From assembly GCF_001427985.1 (NCBI RefSeq), contig NZ_LMSA01000001.1, forward strand, positions 191,629 through 255,628: a stretch of DNA of 64,000 bases. The letters run 5' to 3'. The position numbers were made by a program, and so were the translations under genes. A model generated the notes under the pieces. That model made no database searches. It saw nothing but the letters and a program-made list of their open reading frames with translations, and had not been told where the DNA came from. The first letter of the stretch is position 1, and each line of letters opens with the position of its first letter. Positions 1 to 7,917 of this stretch are shown one piece after another. This DNA is from Knoellia sp. Soil729. GTDB taxonomy: Bacteria; Actinomycetota; Actinomycetes; Actinomycetales; Dermatophilaceae.

Positions 1-604
1 CGACCATCATGATGGCGACGTCGTCACCAGCCACGCGACCGGCGACGACCATGTCGAAGGTGGAGCGCTCGATGTCGGAGAACTGCGGGAACGCGACCCA
101 CTGGCCGTCGATGAGCGACAGGCGCGTCGCACCGATCGGACCGGAGAACGGCAGGCCCGAGATCTGCGTCGACGCGGACGCCGCGTTGATCGCGAGGACG
201 TCGTACTGAGCGTCCGGGTTGAGGGCGAGCACCGAGATGACGACCTGGACCTCGTTGCGCAGACCCTTTGTGAAGGTCGGTCGCAGGGGGCGGTCGATGA
301 GACGGCAGGTGAGGATCGCCTCGGTGGAGGGGCGGCCCTCGCGACGGAAGAACGAACCGGGGATCTTGCCCGCGGCATACATGCGCTCTTCGACGTCAAC
401 GGTCAGCGGGAAGAAGTCGAAGCCCTCACGCGGGTGCTTGCCGGCGGTGGTGGTGGAGAGGAGCATCGTGTCCTCGTCCAGGTAGGCGGCGACGGCGCCG
501 CCGGCCTGCTTGGCCAGGCGTCCGGTCTCGAACCGGACCGTGCGGGTGCCGAACGAGCCGTTGTCGATGGTGGCTTCGGCGAAGGTGATCTCAGGACCCT
601 CCAT
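1..604 (-). CDS. pnp: Polyribonucleotide nucleotidyltransferase (PNPase), N-terminal part, cut by window edge
   Basis: The first 201 residues match the first RNase PH domain of PNPase, the phosphorolytic 3'-5' exoribonuclease of RNA turnover. Recognisable stretches are [40 protein letters not shown] and IDRPLRPTF (given here as landmarks). The ATG at 604-602 is preceded by a strong AAGGAGG site 7 nt upstream. The gene lies 160 nt downstream of rpsO in the same direction, the usual rpsO-pnp order. A stable terminator-like hairpin sits between them, so pnp is probably fed by read-through or by its own promoter in 605-715. The catalytic second RNase PH domain and the KH/S1 domains lie outside the window. 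Confidence 0.95.
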   Translation of the reverse strand, partial: MEGPEITFAEATIDNGSFGTRTVRFETGRLAKQAGGAVAAYLDEDTMLLSTTTAGKHPREGFDFFPLTVDVEERMYAAGKIPGSFFRREGRPSTEAILTCRLIDRPLRPTFTKGLRNEVQVVISVLALNPDAQYDVLAINAASASTQISGLPFSGPIGATRLSLIDGQWVAFPQFSDIERSTFDMVVAGRVAGDDVAIMMV

Positions 605-715
605 TGGGTCCTCCTTTTCTTGAGTGTCAACGAACCGCGTGCATCCTCGTTGTGCACGGGCGTGATTCTGTGGTTCCTGCTGGTCAGCTCGGTGTCGAGC
701 TGCCCAACACATCCG

Positions 716-746
716 AAAGAGCGGCCCTCCAAGTGGAGAGCCGCTC
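716..746 (-). terminator. Intrinsic-terminator-like hairpin between rpsO and pnp
   Basis: On the minus strand a 12-bp stem (GAGCGGC followed by TCTCC, pairing with GGAGG then GCCGCTC, one G-T pair) closes a 4-nt ACTT loop and is followed by TTT. It lies 18 nt after the rpsO stop. It may terminate or attenuate rpsO transcripts, or be the processing hairpin that PNPase/RNase III acts on in other bacteria. Confidence 0.75.
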
Positions 747-763
747 CGACGGAAATCGTGGGG

Positions 764-1033
764 TCAGCGTCGCAGGCCGAGGCGCTTGATCAGCGAGCGG
801 TAGCGCTCGATGTCGATGTCCTCCAGGTAGCGAAGCAGTCGGCGGCGACGGCCGACGAGAAGGAGCAGACCACGACGGCTGTGGTGGTCGTGCTTGTGCT
901 GACGGGAGTGCTCGGTGAGGTCGAGGATGCGCTGGGTGAGAAGCGCGATCTGGACCTCGGGCGAGCCGGTGTCACCCTCGACCGTCGCGTATTCGGTCAT
1001 GATCTTCTGCTTGACGTCTGCGTCCAAAGGCAT
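764..1033 (-). CDS. rpsO: 30S ribosomal protein S15
   Basis: An 89-residue protein, the exact usual length of S15, which binds the central domain of 16S rRNA during small-subunit assembly. It carries the conserved [26 protein letters not shown] and [11 protein letters not shown] segments. The ATG at 1033-1031 has an AAGGAG site 12 nt upstream. A possible -10 box (TAATCT) is on the minus strand at 1129-1134, giving a leader of roughly 90 nt where autoregulation could act. It is followed by pnp, as in most bacteria. Confidence 0.97.
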   Translation of the reverse strand: MPLDADVKQKIMTEYATVEGDTGSPEVQIALLTQRILDLTEHSRQHKHDHHSRRGLLLLVGRRRRLLRYLEDIDIERYRSLIKRLGLRR

Positions 1034-1154
1034 GGGCGAGGAGACTCCTTCTGAGGTGGTTGCGCGGCGCTTCCGGGCTGGTTCACCGGGGCACTCTGAA
1101 TCCGCGGCCGGTTGTGACGGCGAGAGCAAGATTAGCAGCGCGCGGGGTTGCTCC

Positions 1155-1739
1155 CTAATTGCCCAGGACAGCCGGTATGCCGGCCAGTCGCCCGACGATG
1201 ACCGCGAGCGCCTCGTCGATCTCGGCTGCGGCGGCTCGCGCCGCCTTCCTGCCCCGTCGGTACGGATCGGCCACGTCCCACGAGAGGCTGTCGGGACGCG
1301 CAAGCGCGAGGGCACCCTCCAGCGCCGCCCGCCCGCTCGCCGAGGTGGGAACCCGTTCGAGGGCATCGGTGAGCTGCTGCAACCCGAAGACCTTGGGTGC
1401 GTGCTCGGGCCATGAGGTGGCGATGCGCATGCGGTGCGCGTACTCCATCGTGACCACGACGTCGACGTCCGCGAGGATCTGCGCGCTGACCGAACGGCTG
1501 ACGTGCCCGAGGTGGTCGGCGCCACGCTCGCGCAGCCGTGCTCCCATCTCGGGGTCCATCTCACGTCCCGGGAACCCGGGCACACCCGCGCTGGAGACGC
1601 GCAGTGCCGCTTCTGGGGGCGGTGGCGCGCCGAGGAGCTGAACGGCCCTGCGCTCGGCGTAGGGAGAGCGCGAGATGTTGGCCGTGCACACGAAGAGGAC
1701 GTGCAGCGGTGGATGGGAACGCACCGCTTCGGCTCTCAC
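1155..1739 (-). CDS. Low-molecular-weight protein-tyrosine phosphatase
   Basis: A 194-residue member of the Wzb/Etp/PtpA family. The P-loop CX5R is seen as C18-TANIS-R24 followed by SP, and the general-acid loop is DP at about residue 158 (DPYRRG). Such enzymes dephosphorylate bacterial tyrosine kinases of the Wzc type; a Wzc-like kinase is encoded at 11215-12774 in the same polysaccharide locus, so it is the likely partner (inference). The GTG at 1739 sits 6 nt after a TAGCCT -10 box, suggesting a leaderless transcript; there is no Shine-Dalgarno sequence. It is divergent from the HprK-like gene. Confidence 0.88.
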   Translation of the reverse strand: MRAEAVRSHPPLHVLFVCTANISRSPYAERRAVQLLGAPPPPEAALRVSSAGVPGFPGREMDPEMGARLRERGADHLGHVSRSVSAQILADVDVVVTMEYAHRMRIATSWPEHAPKVFGLQQLTDALERVPTSASGRAALEGALALARPDSLSWDVADPYRRGRKAARAAAAEIDEALAVIVGRLAGIPAVLGN

Positions 1740-1745
1740 CTCGTC

Positions 1746-1751
1746 AGGCTA
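1746..1751 (-). promoter_or_regulatory. -10 box of leaderless phosphatase promoter
   Basis: TAGCCT on the minus strand ends 6 nt before the GTG start at 1739, matching the TANNNT-N6/7-start pattern seen at other genes here. Confidence 0.5.
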
Positions 1752-1843
1752 TCCGCGCAGACCTCCTCTCCCCGGCGAACCGCTGGATAGGGTGCGGGCA
1801 GACGTGCGTGCATGGGGCGCTGCGCTGACGGAAGGCCGGTCCG

Positions 1844-2608
1844 GTGGGCGAAGGGCTGCGACTGCACGGGCTCGGCGCCGTGGTCGAGGTCCGCTGCGTC
1901 GGTGCCGCCGCGGACGCGCTCGAGTCAGCGATGCGCGTCGCCTGGTCGCGCTGCCTCGTGCCCCATGGGGGCTCGCCCGTCGAGGCGGAGCCCTTCGAGG
2001 TGCGGTTGGACGACGCGGCCGAGCTTCCCCGCCGGATGATGCTCACGACCCAACAGGTCACCACTGCGCTCATCCGCTCTCGCCGTGGAGAGCTGCTCAT
2101 GCTGCACGCGGGTGCGGTGAGCGATCCGGGCACCGGACGCAGCCTCGTCTACGTGGCACGGGGCGGGACCGGCAAGACAACCCTCAGCCAGGTCCTGGGA
2201 CGCAGGCTCGGCTACGTGACTGACGAGACGGTGGGCATCGACCAGTCGGGCGCGGTTGCTCCCTACCCCAAACCTCTGTCCGTACGACGCACCGAGCTCC
2301 CCGAGCTCAAGGACGAGGTCTCCCCCGACACGCTGGGGCTGCTGTGCGCACCCGCACGCCCGCAGGCGACTCGAGTGGTGCTCCTCGAACGGCGCCCCGG
2401 CACGGTGTCGGCGGAGCTGCACGAGCTACCACTGATGGATGCCGTCATGGCGCTGGTCGGGCAGACCTCGGCGCTGGACGAGCTGCCTGCCCCGCTGCAG
2501 CGGTTGGCAGCCGTCATCGACGACGTGGGGCCGGTCATGTCCCTGCGCTACGGCGATGCCGCCGATGCGCAGGAGTCGCTCACGACGCTCCTGCGGGAGA
2601 AGTCGTGA
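1844..2608 (+). CDS. HprK-like P-loop kinase of the HPr-rel/PqqD type
   Basis: A 254-residue protein with a Walker A loop GGTGKTT at residues 107-113, followed by the layout of the HPr kinase C-terminal domain (a TDE segment at about 127-129 and basic VRR at about 147). It lacks the N-terminal HPr-kinase domain and is not carbon-catabolite HprK. Related proteins are known in polysaccharide and RiPP-like loci together with small PqqD proteins; their substrate is unknown. The GTG start is chosen because GGAAGG lies 8 nt upstream. It overlaps the next gene by GTGA, so the two are translationally coupled. A TAGGGT box around 1788 may be its -10. Confidence 0.75.
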   Translation: MGEGLRLHGLGAVVEVRCVGAAADALESAMRVAWSRCLVPHGGSPVEAEPFEVRLDDAAELPRRMMLTTQQVTTALIRSRRGELLMLHAGAVSDPGTGRSLVYVARGGTGKTTLSQVLGRRLGYVTDETVGIDQSGAVAPYPKPLSVRRTELPELKDEVSPDTLGLLCAPARPQATRVVLLERRPGTVSAELHELPLMDAVMALVGQTSALDELPAPLQRLAAVIDDVGPVMSLRYGDAADAQESLTTLLREKS

Positions 2609-2862
2609 GGGTGCAGCGATGGGAGCCCACGGATGCGCTCCTGCGCGACGACGTGGCCCTCGTGTTCGTACGCGGCACCGTCGTGCGTCTCAGCGAGCTC
2701 AGCACCGCGATCTTCACGCTCACCGAGGACCCGATCGCCGTGGACGACCTTGCCGCAGAGCTCAAGACGCGGTTCGGCGCTCCCAAGACCGGTTCGACCC
2801 TGGACGCGACGAAGGATGCCGTCGCGGACCTCATCCGCAACGGCATCCTTCGTCGGGTCTGA
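2605..2862 (+). CDS. PqqD-family small protein (RRE-like)
   Basis: An 85-residue protein resembling the PqqD fold: a short beta hairpin (VFVRGTVVRLS) followed by helices and a LIRNGILRRV tail. PqqD-like domains bind leader peptides in RiPP pathways, but family members paired with HprK-like kinases have no established substrate. The GTG start overlaps the HprK-like stop codon (GTGA); a second GTG at 2611 is possible. Together with the kinase it forms a two-gene operon facing the minus-strand Tat/PqqD/nucleotidyltransferase genes. Confidence 0.65.
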   Translation: MRVQRWEPTDALLRDDVALVFVRGTVVRLSELSTAIFTLTEDPIAVDDLAAELKTRFGAPKTGSTLDATKDAVADLIRNGILRRV

Positions 2863-2892
2863 CGAGTTCGGGAACGCGTCAGGACGACTTGC

Positions 2893-3501
2893 TCACGGAG
2901 CGCAGTTGTCGCACGGCGGAGTCGAGGCGAACGAGAACGGGATGGTGAACCAGCCCTCGCCCGGCGGGTTGGTCGGCGGAGCCGGGGTGTAGGGGTGGTC
3001 GGGGTCCCCACCCTGGGTCTGGGTGTGTCCCCAGGCGATGACGAGCCGGCCGATCGCATCCGTGTTGGCGCTGTTGGAGTTGGTGCCCGCGTTGATGATG
3101 ATCTGGACGTTGCCGCCGGCCGGGATGAGCAGCGCGGCCGGAAGGGGTGCTCCGATGACGCCACCGGTGTACAGGCGGGCGGTGCTGTAGGAGAAGGGGA
3201 CCGACGAGGTGACCGCGAAGTAGGGGTCCAGCTGCTGGTCGATCGTCGGGTAGATGTAGAGGTCCACGGCCGTCGGGTTGGTGATGGTCACCAGGAAGGT
3301 GTAGCCCTTGATGAACCCGTACTGCTTGAAGCAGCTCTCGCCGGGCTGCTTGCAGGCGTTGGTGATGACCCCGCTCGGGCCGCCGGACGACGTGGCGTAG
3401 GCCGGCGTGGCGACGACGAGGGGCACGACGGGTATCGCCCATGCCGCTCCCTTGGCGATGGTGCGTCGCGAGATGCGACGGTCCTCGCGCTGTTCGGTCA
3501 T
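2893..3501 (-). CDS. Tat-exported secreted protein of unknown function
   Basis: A 202-residue protein with a twin-arginine signal: SRRTIAK at residues 11-17, a hydrophobic core, and a probable cleavage after TPAYA at about residue 36. The mature part is Gly/Thr/Asn-rich and predicted mostly beta, with two early cysteines (NAC, ESC) and a C-terminal CDNCAP. No family is recognised. The ATG at 3501 is preferred over an upstream in-frame start because GGGGAG lies 7 nt before it and the Tat motif follows directly. It is downstream of a PqqD-like gene and a nucleotidyltransferase on the same strand, so it may be the exported client of this module (inference). Confidence 0.7.
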   Translation of the reverse strand: MTEQREDRRISRRTIAKGAAWAIPVVPLVVATPAYATSSGGPSGVITNACKQPGESCFKQYGFIKGYTFLVTITNPTAVDLYIYPTIDQQLDPYFAVTSSVPFSYSTARLYTGGVIGAPLPAALLIPAGGNVQIIINAGTNSNSANTDAIGRLVIAWGHTQTQGGDPDHPYTPAPPTNPPGEGWFTIPFSFASTPPCDNCAP

Positions 3502-3647
3502 GACATGCTCCCCTGGTTGCGATCCTGTGGTCTGTGCTGAGCAGCACCGGCCCTGTGCGCCGTAACCCATTTGAGCGCAGATCTCAGGCTGCTGGTTCCA
3601 ACCGTGGGAAAATAGGCTTTGACCAGCCCACTTGGGGGGGCCACGGG
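3502..3647. other. Intergenic region upstream of the Tat-secreted protein gene
   Basis: 146 nt between the second PqqD gene and the Tat protein gene, both on the minus strand. It contains an AT-rich patch (TATTTTCC on the minus strand near 3610) that could be a -10 region, and a G-run with flanking CCCACTTGGGG dyad near 3629-3637 that could end the upstream transcript. No ORF or RNA gene was seen. Confidence 0.4.
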
Positions 3648-3923
3648 CTAGTCACTTCGGGCGAGTAGCCAACCCCTGTCGACAAGGTCACGCAGGTGAG
3701 TGGTCACGTCCCCCTCCAGCATGTCGCGGGCGACCCCCATCGTGCGGCCCACCTCAGCGACGACATCCTCCTCTCCGTCGGCGGCAAGGACCCAGATCAC
3801 GGCCGAGGCGCCGTGCAGCACCACCGGGGGGCCGTCGGGCAGCTGCATGAGGAAGACCTCAGGGGCATCGCTGTCGCCGGGAATGACGAACGCCACCCGG
3901 CGTGGCACGCAGAAGCCGCTCAT
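3648..3923 (-). CDS. Second PqqD-family small protein
   Basis: A 91-residue PqqD-like protein with a core FLMQLPDGPPVVLHG, then ASAVIWVLA and the helical VTTHLRDLVDRGWLL tail. The ATG at 3923 overlaps the stop of the nucleotidyltransferase gene (ATGA), so the start is fixed by translational coupling. It is the second PqqD-like protein within 1.3 kb; the first follows the HprK-like kinase. A leader-binding or chaperone role is family inference only. Confidence 0.65.
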   Translation of the reverse strand: MSGFCVPRRVAFVIPGDSDAPEVFLMQLPDGPPVVLHGASAVIWVLAADGEEDVVAEVGRTMGVARDMLEGDVTTHLRDLVDRGWLLARSD

Positions 3924-4795
3924 GCGCCCCACCGGTTGTGGGCGGCAGACCGGAGCAGCAGCAGCACCTCCCGGACGCCGCGGCGTCCGCTCGCGACGTA
4001 GGCGAGTGCGAGCTCCCGTCGGCTGGGCGGTCGCCCGAGGATGGTCGTCATGCGGTGGCGGTTGGGCACGACCAGGCGCAGCCCGGTGCGCAGCGCCCCG
4101 CGTCGGGTGCCGGCCGCTCCCACCCGCGCCAACCAGAGGCGACCGCGCGAGGTCTCCCCCGACGAGAGCACCCGCCAGAGGTCATAGCCCGGCTCACCGA
4201 CGTGTTCGTGCAGCCTGCCCGTTCCTGCTGCCAGGGCGACGCCTGCACCGATCTCGCCGGCGAGGGCGGTCACGCTCTGGCGCTCCTCCTCGGTCGCCTC
4301 CCGCCAGCTCTGCTGGATGTCCGGATGGTTGAGGGCGCCAGCACGCGTCGCGTGCAGGATGAGGATCAGGCGTTGCGCGGCCACGGAGGGAACCGCACAC
4401 GCCACGCCTGCCAGGTCCATGTCGTGCCGTTCCACCCATAGCCGCTCGAAGGCCGTCGCCGCGTCACCGTCGACCCCCGGGAAGCGTCGATGCACGTCGA
4501 CGGGCGCCAGGAAGGGATGCACCAGCGTGGACGCGTGCTCGAAGGCAGAGCCGTCCTCGAAGAGGTACTGCGTCTGCCACCCGTGGTCGTGCATCGCCGC
4601 GATGAGCTGCTCGACGTGGGTGGGACGGACCAGGACGTCCGCGTCGATGCTGTGCCGTGTCCCGCCGCCGAGACTGTCGTCCACGGCTGGACCCTTGATG
4701 TGCAGGAGGTCGACGCCGTGGTCGTCGGCAAGGGTCTGGAGCACGGCGTGCGAGAAACGGATGCCCACGGACCAGGGCATCGTCGGGGCTTCCAC
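3920..4795 (-). CDS. Nucleotidyltransferase-family protein (NTP_transf_5-like)
   Basis: A 291-residue protein with the pattern of uncharacterised nucleotidyltransferases often found beside PqqD and HprK-like genes: LLHIKGPAV near residue 30, then the metal-binding SIDADVLV at about 49-56 and HPFLAPVDVHRRF near 95. The D-x-D of DADVL is the likely catalytic pair. The GTG at 4795 lies 6 nt after a TAATGT box, consistent with a leaderless transcript that also carries the overlapping PqqD-like gene. The physiological acceptor is unknown. Confidence 0.7.
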   Translation of the reverse strand: MEAPTMPWSVGIRFSHAVLQTLADDHGVDLLHIKGPAVDDSLGGGTRHSIDADVLVRPTHVEQLIAAMHDHGWQTQYLFEDGSAFEHASTLVHPFLAPVDVHRRFPGVDGDAATAFERLWVERHDMDLAGVACAVPSVAAQRLILILHATRAGALNHPDIQQSWREATEEERQSVTALAGEIGAGVALAAGTGRLHEHVGEPGYDLWRVLSSGETSRGRLWLARVGAAGTRRGALRTGLRLVVPNRHRMTTILGRPPSRRELALAYVASGRRGVREVLLLLRSAAHNRWGA

Positions 4796-4801
4796 ACCCT
4801 G

Positions 4802-4807
4802 ACATTA
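4802..4807 (-). promoter_or_regulatory. -10 box of leaderless nucleotidyltransferase promoter
   Basis: TAATGT on the minus strand, 6 nt from the GTG start at 4795; same spacing as the other leaderless candidates. Confidence 0.5.
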
Positions 4808-4899
4808 GCGAGTCGGGGATGCCCCTGTCCGGCCGCTGCTACTGTGCGAACGTCCGGCCCGAGAGGGCGCGCTGCCACCTTGTCCCTGGGGGATTTCAC

Positions 4900-5841
4900 G
4901 TGAAGGTCGTGGTGACCGGAGGCGCGGGCTTCATCGGCTCCAACCTCGGTCGTGAGCTGCTCGCTCGGCCCGAGGTCACGGAGGTCGTCGCCTTCGACGA
5001 CCTGTCGACCGGATCGCGTACCAACCTCGACGGCACCCAGATCCGCCTGCACGAGGCGAGCATCCTCGATCCTGCTGCTCTGGACGAAGCCTGCGCGGGC
5101 GCGCGTGCGATCGTCCACCTGGGCGCGCTGCCCTCGGTCCCCCGTTCCGTCATCGACCCCGTCGCCTCGCACCATGCCAACGCCACCGGCACCCTCGAGG
5201 TGCTCCAGGCCGCTCGGCGCGCCGGTGACCTGCACGTCGTCTCCGCCTCGTCCTCGTCGGTCTACGGCGCCAACCGCGAGCTGCCCAAGCGCGAGAGCAT
5301 GCGCACCGCGCCGATCTCTCCGTATGCCGTGAGCAAGCAGGCGACCGAGGCCTACACCCTGTCCTTCGGTCACACCTACGGCCTTCCCACCCTGGCCTTC
5401 CGCTTCTTCAACGTCTACGGTCCCCTGCAGCCGGCCGGTCACGCCTATGCCGCGGTGCTGCCCGCGTTCATCGACGCTGCCCTTCGTGGCGTGCCGCTGA
5501 CCGTCCACGGTGACGGCGAGCAGACCCGCGACTTCACCTTCGTGGGCACGGTCACCCGGGTGATCACCGACGCAGTCGTGCGTCGCGTGACCGACCTCGA
5601 GGCCGTCAACCTGGCCTTCGGGAGCCGCACCTCGCTCAACGCCGTCGTCGACGAGCTGGCCGACATCCTTGGTGAGCGCCCAGCCGTCGAGCACGTCGAG
5701 ACGCGAGCGGGTGACGTGCGGGACTCGCAGGCGGACAACTCGAGGCTGCTGGCGCACTTCCCCGACGTCTCCCCGGTGCCGCTGCGCCAAGGCCTTGAGG
5801 CAACCGTCGACTGGTTCCGCACGCTCCCCGACTACTCCTGA
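4900..5841 (+). CDS. NAD-dependent epimerase/dehydratase (extended SDR, nucleotide-sugar epimerase)
   Basis: A 313-residue extended short-chain dehydrogenase. The Rossmann motif GGAGFIGS is at residues 7-14, a catalytic serine lies in SASSSSVYG near 115, and YAVSK supplies the YxxxK pair near 140. A family-typical RFFNVYGP follows near 167. It most resembles UDP-glucose 4-epimerase-like enzymes of polysaccharide loci; the exact sugar cannot be read from sequence. The GTG at 4900 is chosen because the Rossmann strand begins at once (VKVVVTGG). It is followed after 13 nt by a Wzy-like gene. Confidence 0.88.
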   Translation: MKVVVTGGAGFIGSNLGRELLARPEVTEVVAFDDLSTGSRTNLDGTQIRLHEASILDPAALDEACAGARAIVHLGALPSVPRSVIDPVASHHANATGTLEVLQAARRAGDLHVVSASSSSVYGANRELPKRESMRTAPISPYAVSKQATEAYTLSFGHTYGLPTLAFRFFNVYGPLQPAGHAYAAVLPAFIDAALRGVPLTVHGDGEQTRDFTFVGTVTRVITDAVVRRVTDLEAVNLAFGSRTSLNAVVDELADILGERPAVEHVETRAGDVRDSQADNSRLLAHFPDVSPVPLRQGLEATVDWFRTLPDYS

Positions 5842-5854
5842 GGAAGCCGCGGGC

Positions 5855-6886
5855 GTGCGACGGCTGTGGGCGCTCGTCGGCTGGGCCGAGGCATTGGGGC
5901 TCTTCGTCCTCGTGGCCTGGGCGACCTGGTCGACCGTCCTGACCGTCGCGCTCGACGGCACGGCGGTCGGCCTCGTGCCGTACGTGCTCTCCCCCGTCGT
6001 CCTCGTCGCCGGAGTGGCAGTCGGCACGGTCATGGCTCGCCACCCCGTCACCGCGGGCACGGCACTGGCCCTGCTCGTCGTCGCCGGCGCCCTGGTCCTC
6101 GGGGCGGTCCTCACCGCGGGGCCGGGCAAGCAACCGACCGGCTATGCCAACGCCAACGCAGCGCTGGCGGTGCAGGTCTCCGCCCTGTGCGGCCTCGCCC
6201 TGCTGGGGTCTTCCCCGCGCCGTCGATGGTTCCTCGGTGTCGCCATCGCCCTGGCTGTCCTCGCAACCGTCCTGAACCGGTCGAGGGGCGGCGCTGCGCT
6301 CATCGTGCCGGTGGTGGCAGTGGTGGCACTTGCGTGGTGGCGCCGTCCACGCGGTCGGGCGTGGCCGCGGCTCGCCGTGGTGGTGGGGGGCGTGACGACG
6401 GTCACCGCAGCCTGCGTCGTCGTCGGGGTGGCGCGGCAGGCAACGTTCGCTCCCTGGGCGGTGCGGCTGTTCGACCCGGTGCGCCGACAGCTCTGGCACG
6501 ACGCGATGGCGCTCTGGGACGCGCGCGCGATCACCGGCTCGGGGCCGGGTTCCTTCCGAGGAGCCACGTCACTCGCCAGCGATCCCGACACGTTGAGCGC
6601 CCACTCCGCCGTGCTGCAGATCGGCTCCGAGACGGGATGCGTCGGCGTGGTGCTGTTGGGGGTCGTCGGCCTGGGAGGCATGCTGTGGGCCGCGCGGGGC
6701 CGCCCCGCTGCGGCCGTCATCGGGGTGGCTGCATGGACCGCCCTGCTGGTGCACTCCGACGTCGACCACCTGGTGGAGTTCGGCTCCGTGGTGTTCGCAG
6801 CCGGGCTCGTCGTGGGGTGGGCGGGTGCAACCGGTCGGTCAGAAGAGCTCGATGTCACCCAGGGTCAGGGCCCAGTCGCCGGGTGA
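5855..6886 (+). CDS. O-antigen ligase/polymerase-like membrane protein
   Basis: A 343-residue protein of about nine to ten hydrophobic segments. It carries the periplasmic signature of the O-antigen ligase/Wzy_C family: RRQLWHDA, GSGPGSF and, 17-20 residues later, the HSAVLQIGSETG block. Such proteins polymerise or ligate lipid-linked glycan repeats at the membrane. The GTG at 5855 follows the epimerase stop by 13 nt with GAGGAAG at suitable distance, so the two are an operon. Its last 48 nt overlap the convergent GNAT gene. Confidence 0.78.
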   Translation: MRRLWALVGWAEALGLFVLVAWATWSTVLTVALDGTAVGLVPYVLSPVVLVAGVAVGTVMARHPVTAGTALALLVVAGALVLGAVLTAGPGKQPTGYANANAALAVQVSALCGLALLGSSPRRRWFLGVAIALAVLATVLNRSRGGAALIVPVVAVVALAWWRRPRGRAWPRLAVVVGGVTTVTAACVVVGVARQATFAPWAVRLFDPVRRQLWHDAMALWDARAITGSGPGSFRGATSLASDPDTLSAHSAVLQIGSETGCVGVVLLGVVGLGGMLWAARGRPAAAVIGVAAWTALLVHSDVDHLVEFGSVVFAAGLVVGWAGATGRSEELDVTQGQGPVAG

Positions 6887-7819
6887 GGGCGGCGCGGACG
6901 CGAGGGGGCGGGTGGTGAGCAGCGGCCCCTGTCGCGGCAGGGGCAGGAGCCCGGCTGAGGGTCCGGTGCGCAGCCCGATCGCGTAGTCGGCACCGGTCTC
7001 GACGAGGACGCGGCGCACGAGTGCCGCCCCCGCTCGTCGGTTCGGCACGAGCTGCTCGATGATGGCGGCCTCGACCGCGTCGCCGCGCCGGCGCAGCCGG
7101 AAGACCACCCCACCACCGGCCGGGTCGCCCTCCTGCGCGAGAAGCAGGCGGTAGCACAGTGGGCCGAAGTGCGTGCGCCACGCGAGGTACTCGGGTGTGC
7201 GATGCGTCCTCACGCCCGTCGTGGGCGCGTGGGCGATGAGCTGTTGGGCCAGGTCCCGGTCGGCGAACGCTGTGGTGGCATCCACTCCCACCTCAGTCGC
7301 CTCCGACCACAGGGAGGCCGGCACTCGCGACGTCACCATCGAGACCAGCGACCGCGGACCGCGTGGCAGAACGCCGACGGGAAGCCGGCGGGCGAGGCTC
7401 CAGCCCATCTTGAGGTAGCCGGGACGGCTCTGGTCGTTGGGCGTGTTGAAGACGAGCGCGTCCCCGGCGAGCGTCAGCTCACTCACCCCCTGGAGCGTGA
7501 GGGTCCGGAAGATGCCCAAGCCTCGGTATGCCGGGTCGGTGGCAGTGTCGACCGCGCGCACCGCGCGTAGGACGCGTGCTTCAGGGGTGAGGAACTCCCA
7601 TCGCAGGAAGGTGCGGTAGCCGACGACCACTCCGTCGTGCAGGGCCACCCAGGACGGCGAGGCGCCGAACGGGTTCTCGCGGTGCTTCCAGTGCAGGAAC
7701 TCCTCGTAGTGAGGGTCGTCGACCTTGCCCAGCGACGCTCGCAGCATGGGCAGCACGCTCGCATCGTCACCCGGCTCGGCCGCACGCACCACGAGGTCCT
7801 TGGCGTGCACCGAACTCAT
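6839..7819 (-). CDS. GNAT-family N-acetyltransferase
   Basis: A 326-residue protein with the acetyl-CoA-binding motif A (AYRGLGIFRTL) near residue 105 and an N-terminal ARAAEPGDDASVLPM-type beta1-alpha1 segment. The second half is a further, more divergent domain. The ATG at 7819 (MSSVHAKDL) is chosen over upstream starts because a GGGGCAGGG stretch precedes it. Within the polysaccharide locus it may acylate an amino sugar (inference); with the PglD homologue damaged at 23886-24299, it is one candidate to supply N-acetylation. The 3' end overlaps the plus-strand Wzy-like gene. Confidence 0.75.
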   Translation of the reverse strand: MSSVHAKDLVVRAAEPGDDASVLPMLRASLGKVDDPHYEEFLHWKHRENPFGASPSWVALHDGVVVGYRTFLRWEFLTPEARVLRAVRAVDTATDPAYRGLGIFRTLTLQGVSELTLAGDALVFNTPNDQSRPGYLKMGWSLARRLPVGVLPRGPRSLVSMVTSRVPASLWSEATEVGVDATTAFADRDLAQQLIAHAPTTGVRTHRTPEYLAWRTHFGPLCYRLLLAQEGDPAGGGVVFRLRRRGDAVEAAIIEQLVPNRRAGAALVRRVLVETGADYAIGLRTGPSAGLLPLPRQGPLLTTRPLASAPPSPGDWALTLGDIELF

Positions 7820-7917
7820 CCCTGCCCCGCTTCGTCGTTGGTAGCCTGAGCCGAGTTTAGGGCCGCACCCGGATGCCATGTCCGTGTTCCGAGCCGCAGG
7901 CACCGGGGAGGCAGGGC

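Noticed and set aside
1844-4795. Lasso-peptide or other known RiPP gene cluster
   Set aside because: HprK-like and PqqD-like genes occur in some lasso clusters, but there is no asparagine-synthetase-like cyclase, no transglutaminase-like protease and no precursor peptide ORF here.
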